Shown: positions 16,212 to 25,190, counted from the stretch's first letter. The stretch: 64,000 nucleotides of DNA from Flavobacterium sp. (GCF_028689845.1 NZ_JAQVCH010000001.1:1-64000); one strand, 5' to 3'. Notes: a model not told the origin generated them from the letters alone. Translations and numbers: made by a program.

Positions 16212-16973
16212 ATGATGAGAATTTATATCGTTTTTTTTAGTGCGTTTGTCATTTCATGTTTGATCTCATGTAATGACAAAAAACAAACTACATATTATTT
16301 GAACCTCGATACAGGTAAAATATATAATCAAAATGAATTTATTGAACTCAAACTAGAAACAACAAAAAAATATCTAGATGTAAAACAAGATGTAAAAATT
16401 ACCTACAATTTTGAAAAAGAAATTATAAAAGGAGATTCTATTATTAATCCTTATAGAATTGATATAATTAAGAATGGGAAGTATATTGTTAAGGCATCAA
16501 ACAAAGAGAGAATTTTTGATTTTATAGACCAGAAATTCCCTTCTCAAGTAATAAATAAAGAAAATAAAATTGATGATTTTAATTCAAAACCAACTGTTTT
16601 AAATTTTTGGTTTATTAAATGTAAACCTTGCGTAGAAGAAATAGAGTCGTTAAATCTCTTGGTGAAAGAATACCAAAATGAAGTGAATTTTATCGCAATT
16701 ACTTTCGATGAAAAGACTGATGTAGATAATTTTTTAAAAAACAAAGATTTCAATTTTCAACATATCACAAACGCAGAGTCTTTAATTGACAGTTTGGGAA
16801 TACTTGCTTTCCCTAAAACTGTTTTTATTGACAAAAAGGGATATGTGAAGTTTATAGAGAATGGTGTTACATTAAATGAAAGCGATGAATATGATTTAAC
16901 TTGGTTCAAAAAAAATTTAGATGAATTAATTCAATCTAACCCAACTACTTCCACCGAGGTAGACAAAAAATAA
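16212..16973 (+). CDS. TlpA-like thioredoxin-fold lipoprotein
   Basis: The 253-residue protein has a lipoprotein signal with lipobox LISC at residues 17-20. A thioredoxin/TlpA domain in the C-terminal half carries the redox pair in FWFIKCKPCVEE, the cis-Pro region ILAFPKTVFIDKKG and a conserved NFWF strand. Such proteins reduce or exchange disulfides in the periplasm. The island's small peptide has three cysteines, so a role in its oxidative folding is a reasonable inference. It lies 15 bases after the serine hydrolase. Two adjacent ATGs (16212, 16215) are equally good starts. The insertion sequence follows. Confidence 0.75.
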   Translation: MMRIYIVFFSAFVISCLISCNDKKQTTYYLNLDTGKIYNQNEFIELKLETTKKYLDVKQDVKITYNFEKEIIKGDSIINPYRIDIIKNGKYIVKASNKERIFDFIDQKFPSQVINKENKIDDFNSKPTVLNFWFIKCKPCVEEIESLNLLVKEYQNEVNFIAITFDEKTDVDNFLKNKDFNFQHITNAESLIDSLGILAFPKTVFIDKKGYVKFIENGVTLNESDEYDLTWFKKNLDELIQSNPTTSTEVDKK

Positions 16974-17055
16974 AGGAAATTAGATTTTGGGCAAGTGATT
17001 ATGATAAGGGCAATTAAACAAAATCCATAGAATACAAATTGTTTTATATCAGTAC

Positions 17056-18615
17056 ATTCGAATTTTCGAATATAACTTATAGAAGCAATATGTTTCTTTA
17101 AAATTAAAAAAAAAGTAACTTTTTTTAGATAAAATTAAAAATAAAGTTCATTGATTTATTGTAGAGATTTAAAAAAGAAATGAAATTTAGGTTTCATTTG
17201 AAGAATTATTTGATGTTCTGTTGAAATATACCTATGCCGATAACTTACAACAGTAATTGCGATTCTCTTCCAGTCGTTGTTGATTGGATTTGTCTAGTAC
17301 GATTTTGATATTGGCTAGTTCGGGATTTTCGTGAATTTCGTATGGCGTATAAATTTTATGCTTATGGCAAGGTCGGTTATTGTTGTAATCTTCAATAAAG
17401 AATTTTAGTTCTTCATAGATTGTAATGGAGAGAATTTCTTTCGATCTAAAGTAATAACTTTTCATGATTTTGTAGGGACCTTCAACGATGGAATTAGAAA
17501 ACGTAACATCTTTAAGAGCAATTTTCTTGTTGATGTTCACATGGCAGTTTTTTATGAATTCATGAATAGTTTTATTGTTGTTTTCTGTTCCGCCATCAAC
17601 AATAAGGTCTAACGATTGATTATCAATCGTCACATCAAACTCATTATTTATGGCTCGTTTTACAGTCTCAGTTCTAATTTTAGAACATTTCTTTGTGGAA
17701 ATATCCCAAGCAATAATTTTTCTTGAGAAGTTATCAACCACGGTATAAATGTAAAAGATAACATTATCCAACGTTTTGTATTGGGAAATATCCATGTGCC
17801 AAGTTTCATTTGGATGTAATGCGTTAAATGAACCTTTTTTACGTGGTTTCTTCTCTGGTTTTCTAGCTTGCGAATAACCAAGCTTTCTAGCATATTTATA
17901 CCATGTGGATTCCGCCATTGAAACTGCACCATCTCGAAGTGCCTTACCCCAAATAGAACGAATACACCAAGTTTTGAATTTCGAATTGTTCATGTATTTT
18001 TTCATAACAATGATTTCTTTATTAGAAATTTGTTTGGGTCTTCGTTTAAAACATTGCCCAATAAGTGATTTGTTACAAGCAAATTTTCTATCGGAAAGCC
18101 AAAATGAGTATTGGGATTTGGTTATTTGTAAAAAGCGAAGCAAGTCTTTTTTAGCAATAGGAAAATCATCTCCTAAGTTTTCTAGTAAATCAACAAAAAT
18201 AGTTCGATTGGATTTTATTATTTTTTTAAAGTTTTCTTTTCCAATTAATGTAATGATAGTGATGTATAAGCGACCTAGTTTACCAAAAGCTTTTCTACCG
18301 AGAACAAGCCGCTTATCAAGAAATAATTTAGTATCATCTAAACCCTCTTCTATTTGTGAGACAAAATCGGAACCCAAATATTTGTCCGGATTCTCTCTTT
18401 TCCAATAATGAGATGTGGAATTGGGAATTGATTCTATAAAAGTTTGTGGAAGAAGTTGCTCCTGAAGTCCTAAAGCAAAACAAGTTTTAACTCCTGTATG
18501 GTAGGTATTATAATTCGTTTTCATTTTCTTTTTACAAGATTTATTAAATTTAAATCTTGTTTTTCTCTATGTTTAATATAAAATTTGCGGGCAATCACAA
18601 TTCGAAAATTCGAAT
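17056..18615 (-). mobile_element. Insertion sequence bounded by 16-base inverted repeats
   Basis: ATTCGAATTTTCGAAT at 17056-17071 recurs in inverted orientation at 18600-18615 and encloses the single transposase gene. These are the best candidates for the terminal inverted repeats. No clear target-site duplication is visible outside them, so the exact ends are uncertain. Between the right repeat and the gene there is a hairpin with 10-base arms (18534-18560). Confidence 0.5.
17232..18524 (-). CDS. DDE (rve-type) IS transposase
   Basis: The 430-residue protein has an N-terminal helical DNA-binding region and an integrase-core (rve) catalytic domain from about residue 235. The catalytic triad is visible as D in WHMDISQYKT, D in LDLIVDGGTENNN and E in SNSIVEGPYKIMKSYY, with the YNNNRPCHKHKIYTPYE tail typical of IS3/IS481-type enzymes. 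The length is full and no frameshift is seen, so it may be active. It lies between the peptide island and porZ and probably contributed to the arrangement of this accessory region. The IS family is not settled. Confidence 0.8.
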   Translation of the reverse strand: MKTNYNTYHTGVKTCFALGLQEQLLPQTFIESIPNSTSHYWKRENPDKYLGSDFVSQIEEGLDDTKLFLDKRLVLGRKAFGKLGRLYITIITLIGKENFKKIIKSNRTIFVDLLENLGDDFPIAKKDLLRFLQITKSQYSFWLSDRKFACNKSLIGQCFKRRPKQISNKEIIVMKKYMNNSKFKTWCIRSIWGKALRDGAVSMAESTWYKYARKLGYSQARKPEKKPRKKGSFNALHPNETWHMDISQYKTLDNVIFYIYTVVDNFSRKIIAWDISTKKCSKIRTETVKRAINNEFDVTIDNQSLDLIVDGGTENNNKTIHEFIKNCHVNINKKIALKDVTFSNSIVEGPYKIMKSYYFRSKEILSITIYEELKFFIEDYNNNRPCHKHKIYTPYEIHENPELANIKIVLDKSNQQRLEENRNYCCKLSA

Positions 18616-18867
18616 TCAAAATATCAAAACTTTGCTCGGTTCGATGTCCAAGAAGGGTTGATTTTTAGGCTAATATACAAAAAATCAAACAATTGCGGTT
18701 CGAGAATTGGTCAAGAGGGGGAGCAGAGAAGAAAAGCCTTCACAGCAATGTGGAGGCTTTTTTGATTTTATTAGGTAACCATTGTTTGGATTTTTGATTG
18801 CATGAAATACAACCAAGATTTCTTTAAATTCAATCCTTTACTTTTTTAGAAATATTCTTAAAAATTA
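18525..18867. other. Intergenic region between the IS and porZ
   Basis: These 343 bases hold the right part of the IS (to about 18615), then a stretch with no recognisable gene, and a strong plus-strand terminator at 18733-18763 that no intact plus-strand gene now uses. Two GGTTCGA strings near 18638 and 18695 do not fold into a tRNA that I can recognise. Confidence 0.4.
18733..18763 (+). terminator. Strong intrinsic terminator without an upstream gene
   Basis: AAAGCCTTCACA pairs with TGTGGAGGCTTT across a GCAA loop (12 pairs, one G-T) and is followed by a T run. No intact plus-strand gene precedes it closely; the IS transposase runs the other way. It may belong to a gene displaced or cut by the accessory insertion. 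Confidence 0.7.
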
Positions 18868-21162
18868 TTACCGAATAATCATCACTTTTTTAACGGTTGT
18901 ATCTAAGGCATCATCCGAAGAGATAAAAATCATGTAAACACCTGAAGCTACTCTGTATTTTCCAAAAGCCCATGTATCCCACTCAATGGTTCCTCCTTCA
19001 GAAATTTCTTCATGCACTAGATTTCCTTCAATATCTGTAATTTTTATGTTGGCTTTACTGGTTAAACCTGAAATTTTTACCGTTCCTTCAAAACCTGGCC
19101 GTACCGGGTTTGGGTAAACATAGGCGTCTTGAAGTGAATCACTGGGCCTTGTCGACGTTCCTTTGAACGAAACCATGCCTTTGGCCGTTGCGATAAAAAC
19201 TTCACCGCTAACGCCGTTAATTTCGATATCATTAATGACATTGCTAGGCAAAGGCGAATTAGTTGTAGTAAAATGATAAATTGTTTCTTGCCCGTTAGAA
19301 GAAAAAAGAAAAACACCAGAATCGGCAGTGCCAATCCATTTTCGGTTTGAGCCATCAACAGCAATATCGGTCACAAATTGGTTAAAAAGCAATTCCTGAG
19401 CCAATCCTTCATCGTTAATAATAATTGAGCTGGTTGTAATTTCATCTTGGTTAATAAAACGGTCTACAGACGACACCACTCTGAGTCCTTTTCGCGTTCC
19501 AATCCAAAGTTGATTCCGATTATCTATCGCAAGAGCTTGAACAGCTGAAGAAGGTAAATTTCCTTCATTTTGTCCTTCTGTAATTTTGAGTAACTTATTG
19601 TTGTAATTTTCATTAAAAGCCAATAATCCTTCGTCTAAAGTGGCTAACCATTTGGTGTTGTTTTTATCAACCACCATTCGGTTATTACTTGTAAACCCAC
19701 TAATCACATTACTCACCGAAAAGGATTGCCATTGTCCATTTGCTCGAAGCACTTTAAACATATTAGCAATCAATCCGTTTGAAACCCATAAATTTCCATT
19801 TTTGTCATATGCCGTTTGTTCCACACGAATATCAGGCCCATAAGCTGGATTTCCTGGGTCGACTAACGATTCTAGACCACTATTGGTTTTGTTGTATAAA
19901 ACGGTAGCAACATCTTCTTCTAACTTTAATAATCCCGAAAAATAAGAACTTGCATACACTTCTTCTTCCTTGGTTGGATTAACCGTTATCCGGACAATCG
20001 ATTTAGCTCCTAATAATTCTTCATAAGGAATATTCAACCAAACGTTTTCTGTTAATTTACTGATTCCGTATTCGTCTAGCGGATAAGGATTATTAAACTG
20101 AGAATAATCACCATAAGTTGCCCACAGCGTTTCTTTTGGCGTAACTGTAATCGAAAAAATGTTGTTTTTAGCAGGACCTTGTGGCAATAAAATTTCAAAA
20201 GCAGTTGGATTTTCTATTGAAGTTTCAACAACACCGTTGTTTGACGTACCAATATAAACAGTAGAACCAATGATGGTGGCACAACTAAAATTGGAATCAA
20301 TATCAGGAATCATACTGTTTTGAATAGAAAGTGTTTGAGCAAAAGATTCATTTAATACAAAAACCCGTGAAGCTGTTGTAACAATTAAATTCGTGTCTCG
20401 ACTTCGAATATCTAAGCCAAGTTGGCCTAAATTTAGAACTTCAAAAGCCGTTCCTCCATTAAATCGATAAACTCGATTATTATTATTTATAACGACCAAT
20501 TGGTCATTAAACGTTACGATTTTCTTCCAATATTCAAAATTAAAAGTTTCCCAAGCGGTAAAGTCAATTAAATTGGGATTGGCTAAACTCGCTTTTTTAA
20601 TTCCATAATTTAAAGTTACCGCATAAATTTCATTGTTTAAAACGGTAGTTTCTAAAATTTCGGTTTGACCGCCAGTGGGACTGATATAAAAAGTATCGCC
20701 AAAGGTCATGTTTGAGAGTTTAAACTCCACTAAACCAAAGTCGCACGAGAGATACAATTTATTTTCATGTTCATAAATGTGGTTAATTCTCTTTTTGTTT
20801 TGTGGAATTCCGCCCGTTTGATCTCGAATACCAACCAAAAGCTGAATCGCATCGGTGGCTTCGTTTATCATGAGTAGCAAACCGTTATCATGACCAATAA
20901 ACGTCCGATTATATTGGGAGCTATGATGAATCGTTGAGATGGTTTGACCCGATAAACCGTCTACGGTATTCAACGTTTTGATATCATTGGTCGTTCTGTT
21001 TTTAGAAAAAATAGCCGTTTCACAAGCGGCAAATAAACGGTTGGGCGACTCTGATAAATCCCGCACTTCATTATAGGAAAAATAACCTTTCCAGAGTTGA
21101 TTTTGAGCTAATCCAATAAAAGAAAAAAGGAAAAAGCCTATAATTGAGAAAAAATATTTCAT
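18868..21162 (-). CDS. porZ: Type IX secretion system protein PorZ-like
   Basis: About 764 residues with a signal peptide (MKYFFSIIGFFLFSFIGLAQ). Two seven-bladed beta-propeller regions follow, with repeats such as NRLFAACETAIF, NKLYLSCDFGLVEF, NLWVSNGLIANMF and RKWIGTADSGVFLF. A C-terminal sorting-like domain is built around AYVYPNPVRPGFEGTVKISG and ends VKKVMIIR. This is the layout of PorZ, part of the T9SS cell-surface attachment complex. The ATG at 21162 is chosen because the longer in-frame start at 21183 falls inside the promoter; the ATG at 21168 is an alternative. The gene is core and marks the right side of the accessory region. Confidence 0.75.
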   Translation of the reverse strand: MKYFFSIIGFFLFSFIGLAQNQLWKGYFSYNEVRDLSESPNRLFAACETAIFSKNRTTNDIKTLNTVDGLSGQTISTIHHSSQYNRTFIGHDNGLLLMINEATDAIQLLVGIRDQTGGIPQNKKRINHIYEHENKLYLSCDFGLVEFKLSNMTFGDTFYISPTGGQTEILETTVLNNEIYAVTLNYGIKKASLANPNLIDFTAWETFNFEYWKKIVTFNDQLVVINNNNRVYRFNGGTAFEVLNLGQLGLDIRSRDTNLIVTTASRVFVLNESFAQTLSIQNSMIPDIDSNFSCATIIGSTVYIGTSNNGVVETSIENPTAFEILLPQGPAKNNIFSITVTPKETLWATYGDYSQFNNPYPLDEYGISKLTENVWLNIPYEELLGAKSIVRITVNPTKEEEVYASSYFSGLLKLEEDVATVLYNKTNSGLESLVDPGNPAYGPDIRVEQTAYDKNGNLWVSNGLIANMFKVLRANGQWQSFSVSNVISGFTSNNRMVVDKNNTKWLATLDEGLLAFNENYNNKLLKITEGQNEGNLPSSAVQALAIDNRNQLWIGTRKGLRVVSSVDRFINQDEITTSSIIINDEGLAQELLFNQFVTDIAVDGSNRKWIGTADSGVFLFSSNGQETIYHFTTTNSPLPSNVINDIEINGVSGEVFIATAKGMVSFKGTSTRPSDSLQDAYVYPNPVRPGFEGTVKISGLTSKANIKITDIEGNLVHEEISEGGTIEWDTWAFGKYRVASGVYMIFISSDDALDTTVKKVMIIR

Positions 21163-21180
21163 TGACATCGTAAATTGAAA

Positions 21181-21188
21181 CAAATATA
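21181..21188 (-). promoter_or_regulatory. -7 element of porZ
   Basis: On the minus strand TATATTTG matches TAnnTTTG and lies 18 bases before the ATG at 21162. It rules out the in-frame TTG at 21183 as a start. Confidence 0.5.
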
Positions 21189-21419
21189 ACTAAAACGAGA
21201 TTAGTACGCTTTTAATATGAATGAATTTGAAAAACTATCGGTTAAAAAAATAATCGGGCAAATAGTACTTTTTATTTTTTTTCTATTTTTTTATCACTTT
21301 ATTGAATAATGTCTTCAAAACAATAGCTTATAAATCACTTTTTTAATAAATTCGTCTGTTATTTGTACTTATATTTAAGTATTTTTTCAATTTATTTTTA
21401 TATGTGAATTATGTTTTTA

Positions 21420-21427
21420 TATATTTG
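21420..21427 (+). promoter_or_regulatory. -7 element of the 21450 gene
   Basis: TATATTTG, a perfect TAnnTTTG, lies 22 bases before the ATG at 21450. Confidence 0.5.
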
Positions 21428-21449
21428 TCGAGAATTGATTATAAAATAG

Positions 21450-22244
21450 ATGCAAATGCCCAAATATATTATATTTACCTTATTGCTATTTTTTGGCTTC
21501 CAAAATACTGTCTCTGCTCAATTTGGTTTTTCGCATGAAGTGGGTGTTATTGTTGGGCCGATTGCTTTTCAATCAGACTATGGCGTTCGTGGTGACGGGG
21601 AAACTAACCTTGGAAACACGGGTTTTGGAATTGGAATTATTCATTATATGAACTTTTCCTATCGGGCAGACTGTAATTGTTATGCAACGCCTACCTATTT
21701 TAACGATCATTTTAAATTAAGAAGTGAATTATCTTACAATAAAACAAACCTAGAACATTTTGGAAAATGGGTTGATGATAGTAAAACATCCTTATTTGCT
21801 CAACAATTAAGAGCAATGAAAGGAAGTACCGCGGTAACTAACATCGGTATGCAGTTAGAATATTTTCCTTTAAGCATCAGAGAGTTTTCTGCGACACCAG
21901 GAAAATTAGGACCTTTTATCAGTTTAGGTGGCCAATTTAGTTATTACAATCCAGAGGCTTATTCTACGCTAGGGCCAGGTCTTGGTGAATTATTAGAAGT
22001 TACTCCAACCAAATATATTGATGGTGTTACTAATGATGGCGGTTCTGTATGGTCTGTAGTAGGAAGTGTTGGAACACGTTATAAATTAACTGTGCTTTCT
22101 GATTTAATGATTGACTTAAGATGGCAATATTATTTTTCGAATTGGGTTGATGGTTTAAATCCAAATCCAGATGTATATAAAGAAAATAAAGCGAACGACT
22201 GGTTGGTTTGGTTAAACTTTGGTTATATTTATTATTTAGATTAA
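21450..22244 (+). CDS. Predicted outer-membrane beta-barrel protein
   Basis: A 264-residue protein with a signal peptide (MQMPKYIIFTLLLFFGFQNTVSAQ). The mature part alternates hydrophobic and polar residues in many short strands (FKLRSELSYNKTNLEHF, VGTRYKLTVLSDLMIDLRWQYYF) and ends in an aromatic residue pattern (WLVWLNFGYIYYLD), as outer-membrane barrels do. It resembles a flavobacterial family known in databases as THC0290_0291, whose function is not known; this name is from memory. It is a single gene with its own promoter, ending at a shared bidirectional terminator. The ATG at 21456 is an alternative start. Confidence 0.65.
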   Translation: MQMPKYIIFTLLLFFGFQNTVSAQFGFSHEVGVIVGPIAFQSDYGVRGDGETNLGNTGFGIGIIHYMNFSYRADCNCYATPTYFNDHFKLRSELSYNKTNLEHFGKWVDDSKTSLFAQQLRAMKGSTAVTNIGMQLEYFPLSIREFSATPGKLGPFISLGGQFSYYNPEAYSTLGPGLGELLEVTPTKYIDGVTNDGGSVWSVVGSVGTRYKLTVLSDLMIDLRWQYYFSNWVDGLNPNPDVYKENKANDWLVWLNFGYIYYLD

Positions 22245-22256
22245 TCCCTATTAAAG

Positions 22257-22306
22257 TAATCCTAAAAAAACCCGTAACGCTAGCGTTACGGGTTTTTTTA
22301 GGATTA
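22257..22306. terminator. Bidirectional terminator, perfect 50-base palindrome
   Basis: Two 25-base arms meet at 22281/22282 with no mismatch (core CCCGTAACGCT/AGCGTTACGGG, flanked by A7 and T7). It lies between the convergent outer-membrane protein and PLP enzyme genes and can terminate both. Confidence 0.9.
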
Positions 22307-22309
22307 ATT

Positions 22310-23455
22310 TTATCGAAATGCTTGTTCAATATCGGCAAGTAAATCGGTGATGTCTTCTACACCAACACTCAACCGTACTAAATCATCTGTAATACCAACT
22401 GCTTTACGTTTATCGGCAGGAATAGAAGCATGTGTCATTAAGGCTGGATGATTGGCCAATGATTCTACACCGCCTAATGATTCTGCCAAAGTGAAAACTT
22501 TCAATTTCTCTAAAAACGAAACCGAATCTTCTTTTTTACCCGATTTAAACGTAAACGAAACCATTCCGCCAAAACCACCAATCATTTGCTTTTTAGCAAT
22601 AGCATGGTTGGGATGGTTTGGTAAACCAGGATAAAAAACTTGATCTACATCTGGGTGATTACTTAAAAAATCGGCCACTTTCATTCCGTTTTCACAATGC
22701 CGTTGTACCCGAAGATGCAATGTTTTAATTCCTCTCAAAACCATATAACTGTCTTGTGGCCCTAAGGTTCCGCCCGTTGCAAACTGAGCAAAATGTAGTT
22801 TTTCACCAAGTTCAGCATCTTTCACAATCAAAGCCCCTGCAATAACATCAGAATGTCCTCCTAAATATTTAGTAGCAGAATGCATCACAATATCAGCTCC
22901 TAAATCTAACGGTTTTTGCAAATAAGGTGTCGCAAAAGTATTATCAACCGCAAAAAGCAATTTATTTTCTTTCGTAATTTGAGCAATAGCCGTAATATCG
23001 GCCAATTTCATCAAGGGATTGGTTGGTGTTTCTACCCAAACCAATTTGGTATTGACGTTGATGAGCGATTTGAAAGTTGTCAAATCGGTCATATCCACAA
23101 AATGAAATTTTATTCCGAAATCGGCATAAATTCTAGAAAACATTCGGTAGGTTCCGCCGTATAAATCGTCCATCGCAATCACTTCATCACCAGGCTTTAA
23201 GAGTTTTAAAACCGAATCAGTTGCAGCCAAACCTGAAGAAAAAGCTAACCCTCGAACCCCATTTTCAATACTAGCTAACGCATCTTCTAAGGCTTGTCGG
23301 GTCGGATTTGCAGCCCTGCTGTATTCGTAATGATTGATGGGAACGCCTGGGCTTTTTTGTGCAAAAGTGGACGTATTATAAACGGGAGGCATTACTGCTC
23401 CTGTACTTGGATCATGGTGTTGGCCACCGTGAATTACTTTCGTGTTAAATTTCAT
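22310..23455 (-). CDS. PLP-dependent cystathionine gamma-synthase/lyase
   Basis: The 381-residue protein belongs to the Cys/Met-metabolism PLP enzymes. MKFNTKVIHGGQHHDPSTGA at the start, YEYSRAANPTR, the aspartate in FAVDNTFATPY and the PLP lysine in SATKYLGGHSD are all in place. The end SVGVEDITDLLADIEQAF is typical. Members form cystathionine from an O-acylhomoserine and Cys, or cleave it; sequence motifs alone do not separate these. The ATG at 23455 is preferred because the 29 residues before it lack family similarity. It runs as a single gene against the outer-membrane protein gene. Confidence 0.88.
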   Translation of the reverse strand: MKFNTKVIHGGQHHDPSTGAVMPPVYNTSTFAQKSPGVPINHYEYSRAANPTRQALEDALASIENGVRGLAFSSGLAATDSVLKLLKPGDEVIAMDDLYGGTYRMFSRIYADFGIKFHFVDMTDLTTFKSLINVNTKLVWVETPTNPLMKLADITAIAQITKENKLLFAVDNTFATPYLQKPLDLGADIVMHSATKYLGGHSDVIAGALIVKDAELGEKLHFAQFATGGTLGPQDSYMVLRGIKTLHLRVQRHCENGMKVADFLSNHPDVDQVFYPGLPNHPNHAIAKKQMIGGFGGMVSFTFKSGKKEDSVSFLEKLKVFTLAESLGGVESLANHPALMTHASIPADKRKAVGITDDLVRLSVGVEDITDLLADIEQAFR

Positions 23456-23584
23456 CGTTATAAATTTTAGCAAAGATAAGAACTTGAATGCGTGTGAAGA
23501 AAGATTCGTGTCATAAGATTTATTTAAAATACATAAAGGCATTGCGAATCTTTACAGATAGTTATTTTTCACAATTAAAATCAG

Positions 23585-23592
23585 TATTTTTG
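23585..23592 (+). promoter_or_regulatory. -7 element almost touching the rbfA start
   Basis: TATTTTTG matches TAnnTTTG and ends 4 bases before the rbfA ATG at 23597. Transcription should then start at or next to the ATG, giving a leaderless mRNA. Confidence 0.45.
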
Positions 23593-23596
23593 CAAG

Positions 23597-23989
23597 ATGG
23601 AATCGAATAGACAAAAAAAAATAGGAAGCGTTTTACAAAATGATTTAGTAGATATTTTGCAAGGCGAAGTGCGTAAAAATGGGATAACAAATTTAATTAT
23701 CTCCGTTTCAAAAGTATCCGTAACTACCGATTTATCGGTGGCAAAAGTTTATCTGAGTGTCTTTCCTACAGAAAAAGGAGCAGAAATCATGGCTGCTATT
23801 AAATCAAACACCCCTCTAATCAAGCACGATTTATCACAACGCGTCAAATTGCAATTGCGAAAAGTGCCGAATTTAGTATTTTTCATAGACGACTCGTTAG
23901 ACTATATTGAAAAAATCGACAAAGCCTTAATTGGCGATGAAAATCCGATTGAAAATCCGAATCTTTTAGAACGAAGAAAGAAATCATAG
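23597..23989 (+). CDS. rbfA: Ribosome-binding factor A
   Basis: The 130-residue protein matches RbfA, which binds the 30S subunit during 16S rRNA maturation and helps in the cold. The start ESNRQKKIGSVLQNDLVDIL and the KH-like core ISVSKVSVTTDLSVAKVYLSV, then VKLQLRKVPNLVFFIDDSLDY, are diagnostic. The length is usual. The start is fixed by homology even though a -7 promoter element ends 4 bases upstream. It is followed after one base by a permease gene that starts with GTG, an arrangement common in this group. Confidence 0.93.
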   Translation: MESNRQKKIGSVLQNDLVDILQGEVRKNGITNLIISVSKVSVTTDLSVAKVYLSVFPTEKGAEIMAAIKSNTPLIKHDLSQRVKLQLRKVPNLVFFIDDSLDYIEKIDKALIGDENPIENPNLLERRKKS

Positions 23990-23990
23990 C

Positions 23991-25190
23991 GTGAAATTTC
24001 CACTTTACATAGCCAAACGTTATTTGTTTAGTGGTAGTAAAAACACGGCTATCAACATCATTACTGGCATCGCTTCGGTAGGAATTATTGTAGGAACGAT
24101 GGCCCTTTTTGTGGTTTTATCTGTTTTTAGCGGTTTACGTGATTTCAGCTTGTCTTTTGCTAATGATTTTGACCCCGATTTAAAAGCCGTAGCCAAAATT
24201 GGAAAAACAATCCTTCTTTCTTCGGAACAAGCACAACAAATCAGTGACTTAGAAGGTGTGGCCTCTTTTACTAAAATCATAGAAGAGCGAGCCCTTTTTA
24301 CCTTTAACGGAAAAGACCAATTAGCCAATATAAAAGGGGTTGATGCCAATTACACTCAGGTTAATCAAGTAGAAAAAACAATTTTTCAAGGGCAATGGCT
24401 TGAAGCAGATACCGAGCAAGTGGTGGTTGGCTATGGCATTAGCCAAAAGTTATCCATGGGATTATTTGATTTGGTCAATGTGTTTGAAACGTTTGTACCC
24501 AAACCCGGAAAAGGAACCATTGATTCACCAGACGGAGCTTTTAATCGCTCGGTTTTGATTCCTGTTGGGTTTTATTTTATTAATGAAGAATTGAATCAAA
24601 AATATGTTTTTGCGAATCTTTCCATCGTGCAAGAACTACTTGATTATCAACCCAATCAAATCTCGGGATTTGAAATTAAACTGCTTCCTAAAGCAGATGA
24701 AGCTGCCCTGACGGAAGCAATTCTAGCGATTCTAAACGATACCGTGGTGATAAAAAACAGAGCCCAATTAAACGAATCACTTTATAAAATGCTCAATACG
24801 GAGAATTTGGTTCTTTATTTAATCTTTTCGTTGGTTATTGCGGTGACACTTTTTACGTTAATTGGGGCTTTGATCATGATTATTATCGAAAAGAAATCAA
24901 ACCTGAAAACGCTATTTAATTTAGGAGCCAATTTAAAAGAGTTGCGAAAAATATTTCTTTACCAAGGCTTTTTAATATGCATTCTTGGCGGTTTGGTTGG
25001 TTTACTACTTGGAATTATCATCACGCTCGTGCAACAAAAATTTGGTCTGATCATGATAAATGCCAACATGCCTTATCCTGTAAAATTCTCTTTTATAAAC
25101 GTCTTAGCTGTAATTGGAACAATCACTTCGCTAGGTTTTATCGCTTCGGTCATTGCAAGTAGCCGGGTGAATAAATCGCTTTTGGAATAA
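23991..25190 (+). CDS. FtsX/LolC-E-type ABC permease
   Basis: A 399-residue membrane protein with the MacB/LolC fold: one N-terminal helix (INIITGIASVGIIVGTMALFVVLSVFSG), a large periplasmic domain at about 50-265, then three helices (LVLYLIFSLVIAVTLFTLIGALIMII, GFLICILGGLVGLLLGIIIT, and the last near 370-390). The start KFPLYIAKRYLFSGSKNTAINII is typical of Bacteroidota LolE-like permeases that release lipoproteins from the inner membrane. The start codon is GTG, one base after the rbfA stop, so the genes are probably translationally coupled. The ATPase partner is not in the window. Confidence 0.85.
   Translation: MKFPLYIAKRYLFSGSKNTAINIITGIASVGIIVGTMALFVVLSVFSGLRDFSLSFANDFDPDLKAVAKIGKTILLSSEQAQQISDLEGVASFTKIIEERALFTFNGKDQLANIKGVDANYTQVNQVEKTIFQGQWLEADTEQVVVGYGISQKLSMGLFDLVNVFETFVPKPGKGTIDSPDGAFNRSVLIPVGFYFINEELNQKYVFANLSIVQELLDYQPNQISGFEIKLLPKADEAALTEAILAILNDTVVIKNRAQLNESLYKMLNTENLVLYLIFSLVIAVTLFTLIGALIMIIIEKKSNLKTLFNLGANLKELRKIFLYQGFLICILGGLVGLLLGIIITLVQQKFGLIMINANMPYPVKFSFINVLAVIGTITSLGFIASVIASSRVNKSLLE

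Noticed and set aside
18632..18720. tRNA or attachment-site remnant near the IS (GGTTCGA strings)
   Set aside because: Two T-loop-like strings are present, but no acceptor, D or anticodon stems could be paired.
22030..22338. Minus-strand open frame over the end of the outer-membrane protein gene
   Set aside because: It runs through the terminator palindrome and lies opposite a well-supported gene; it is a shadow frame.
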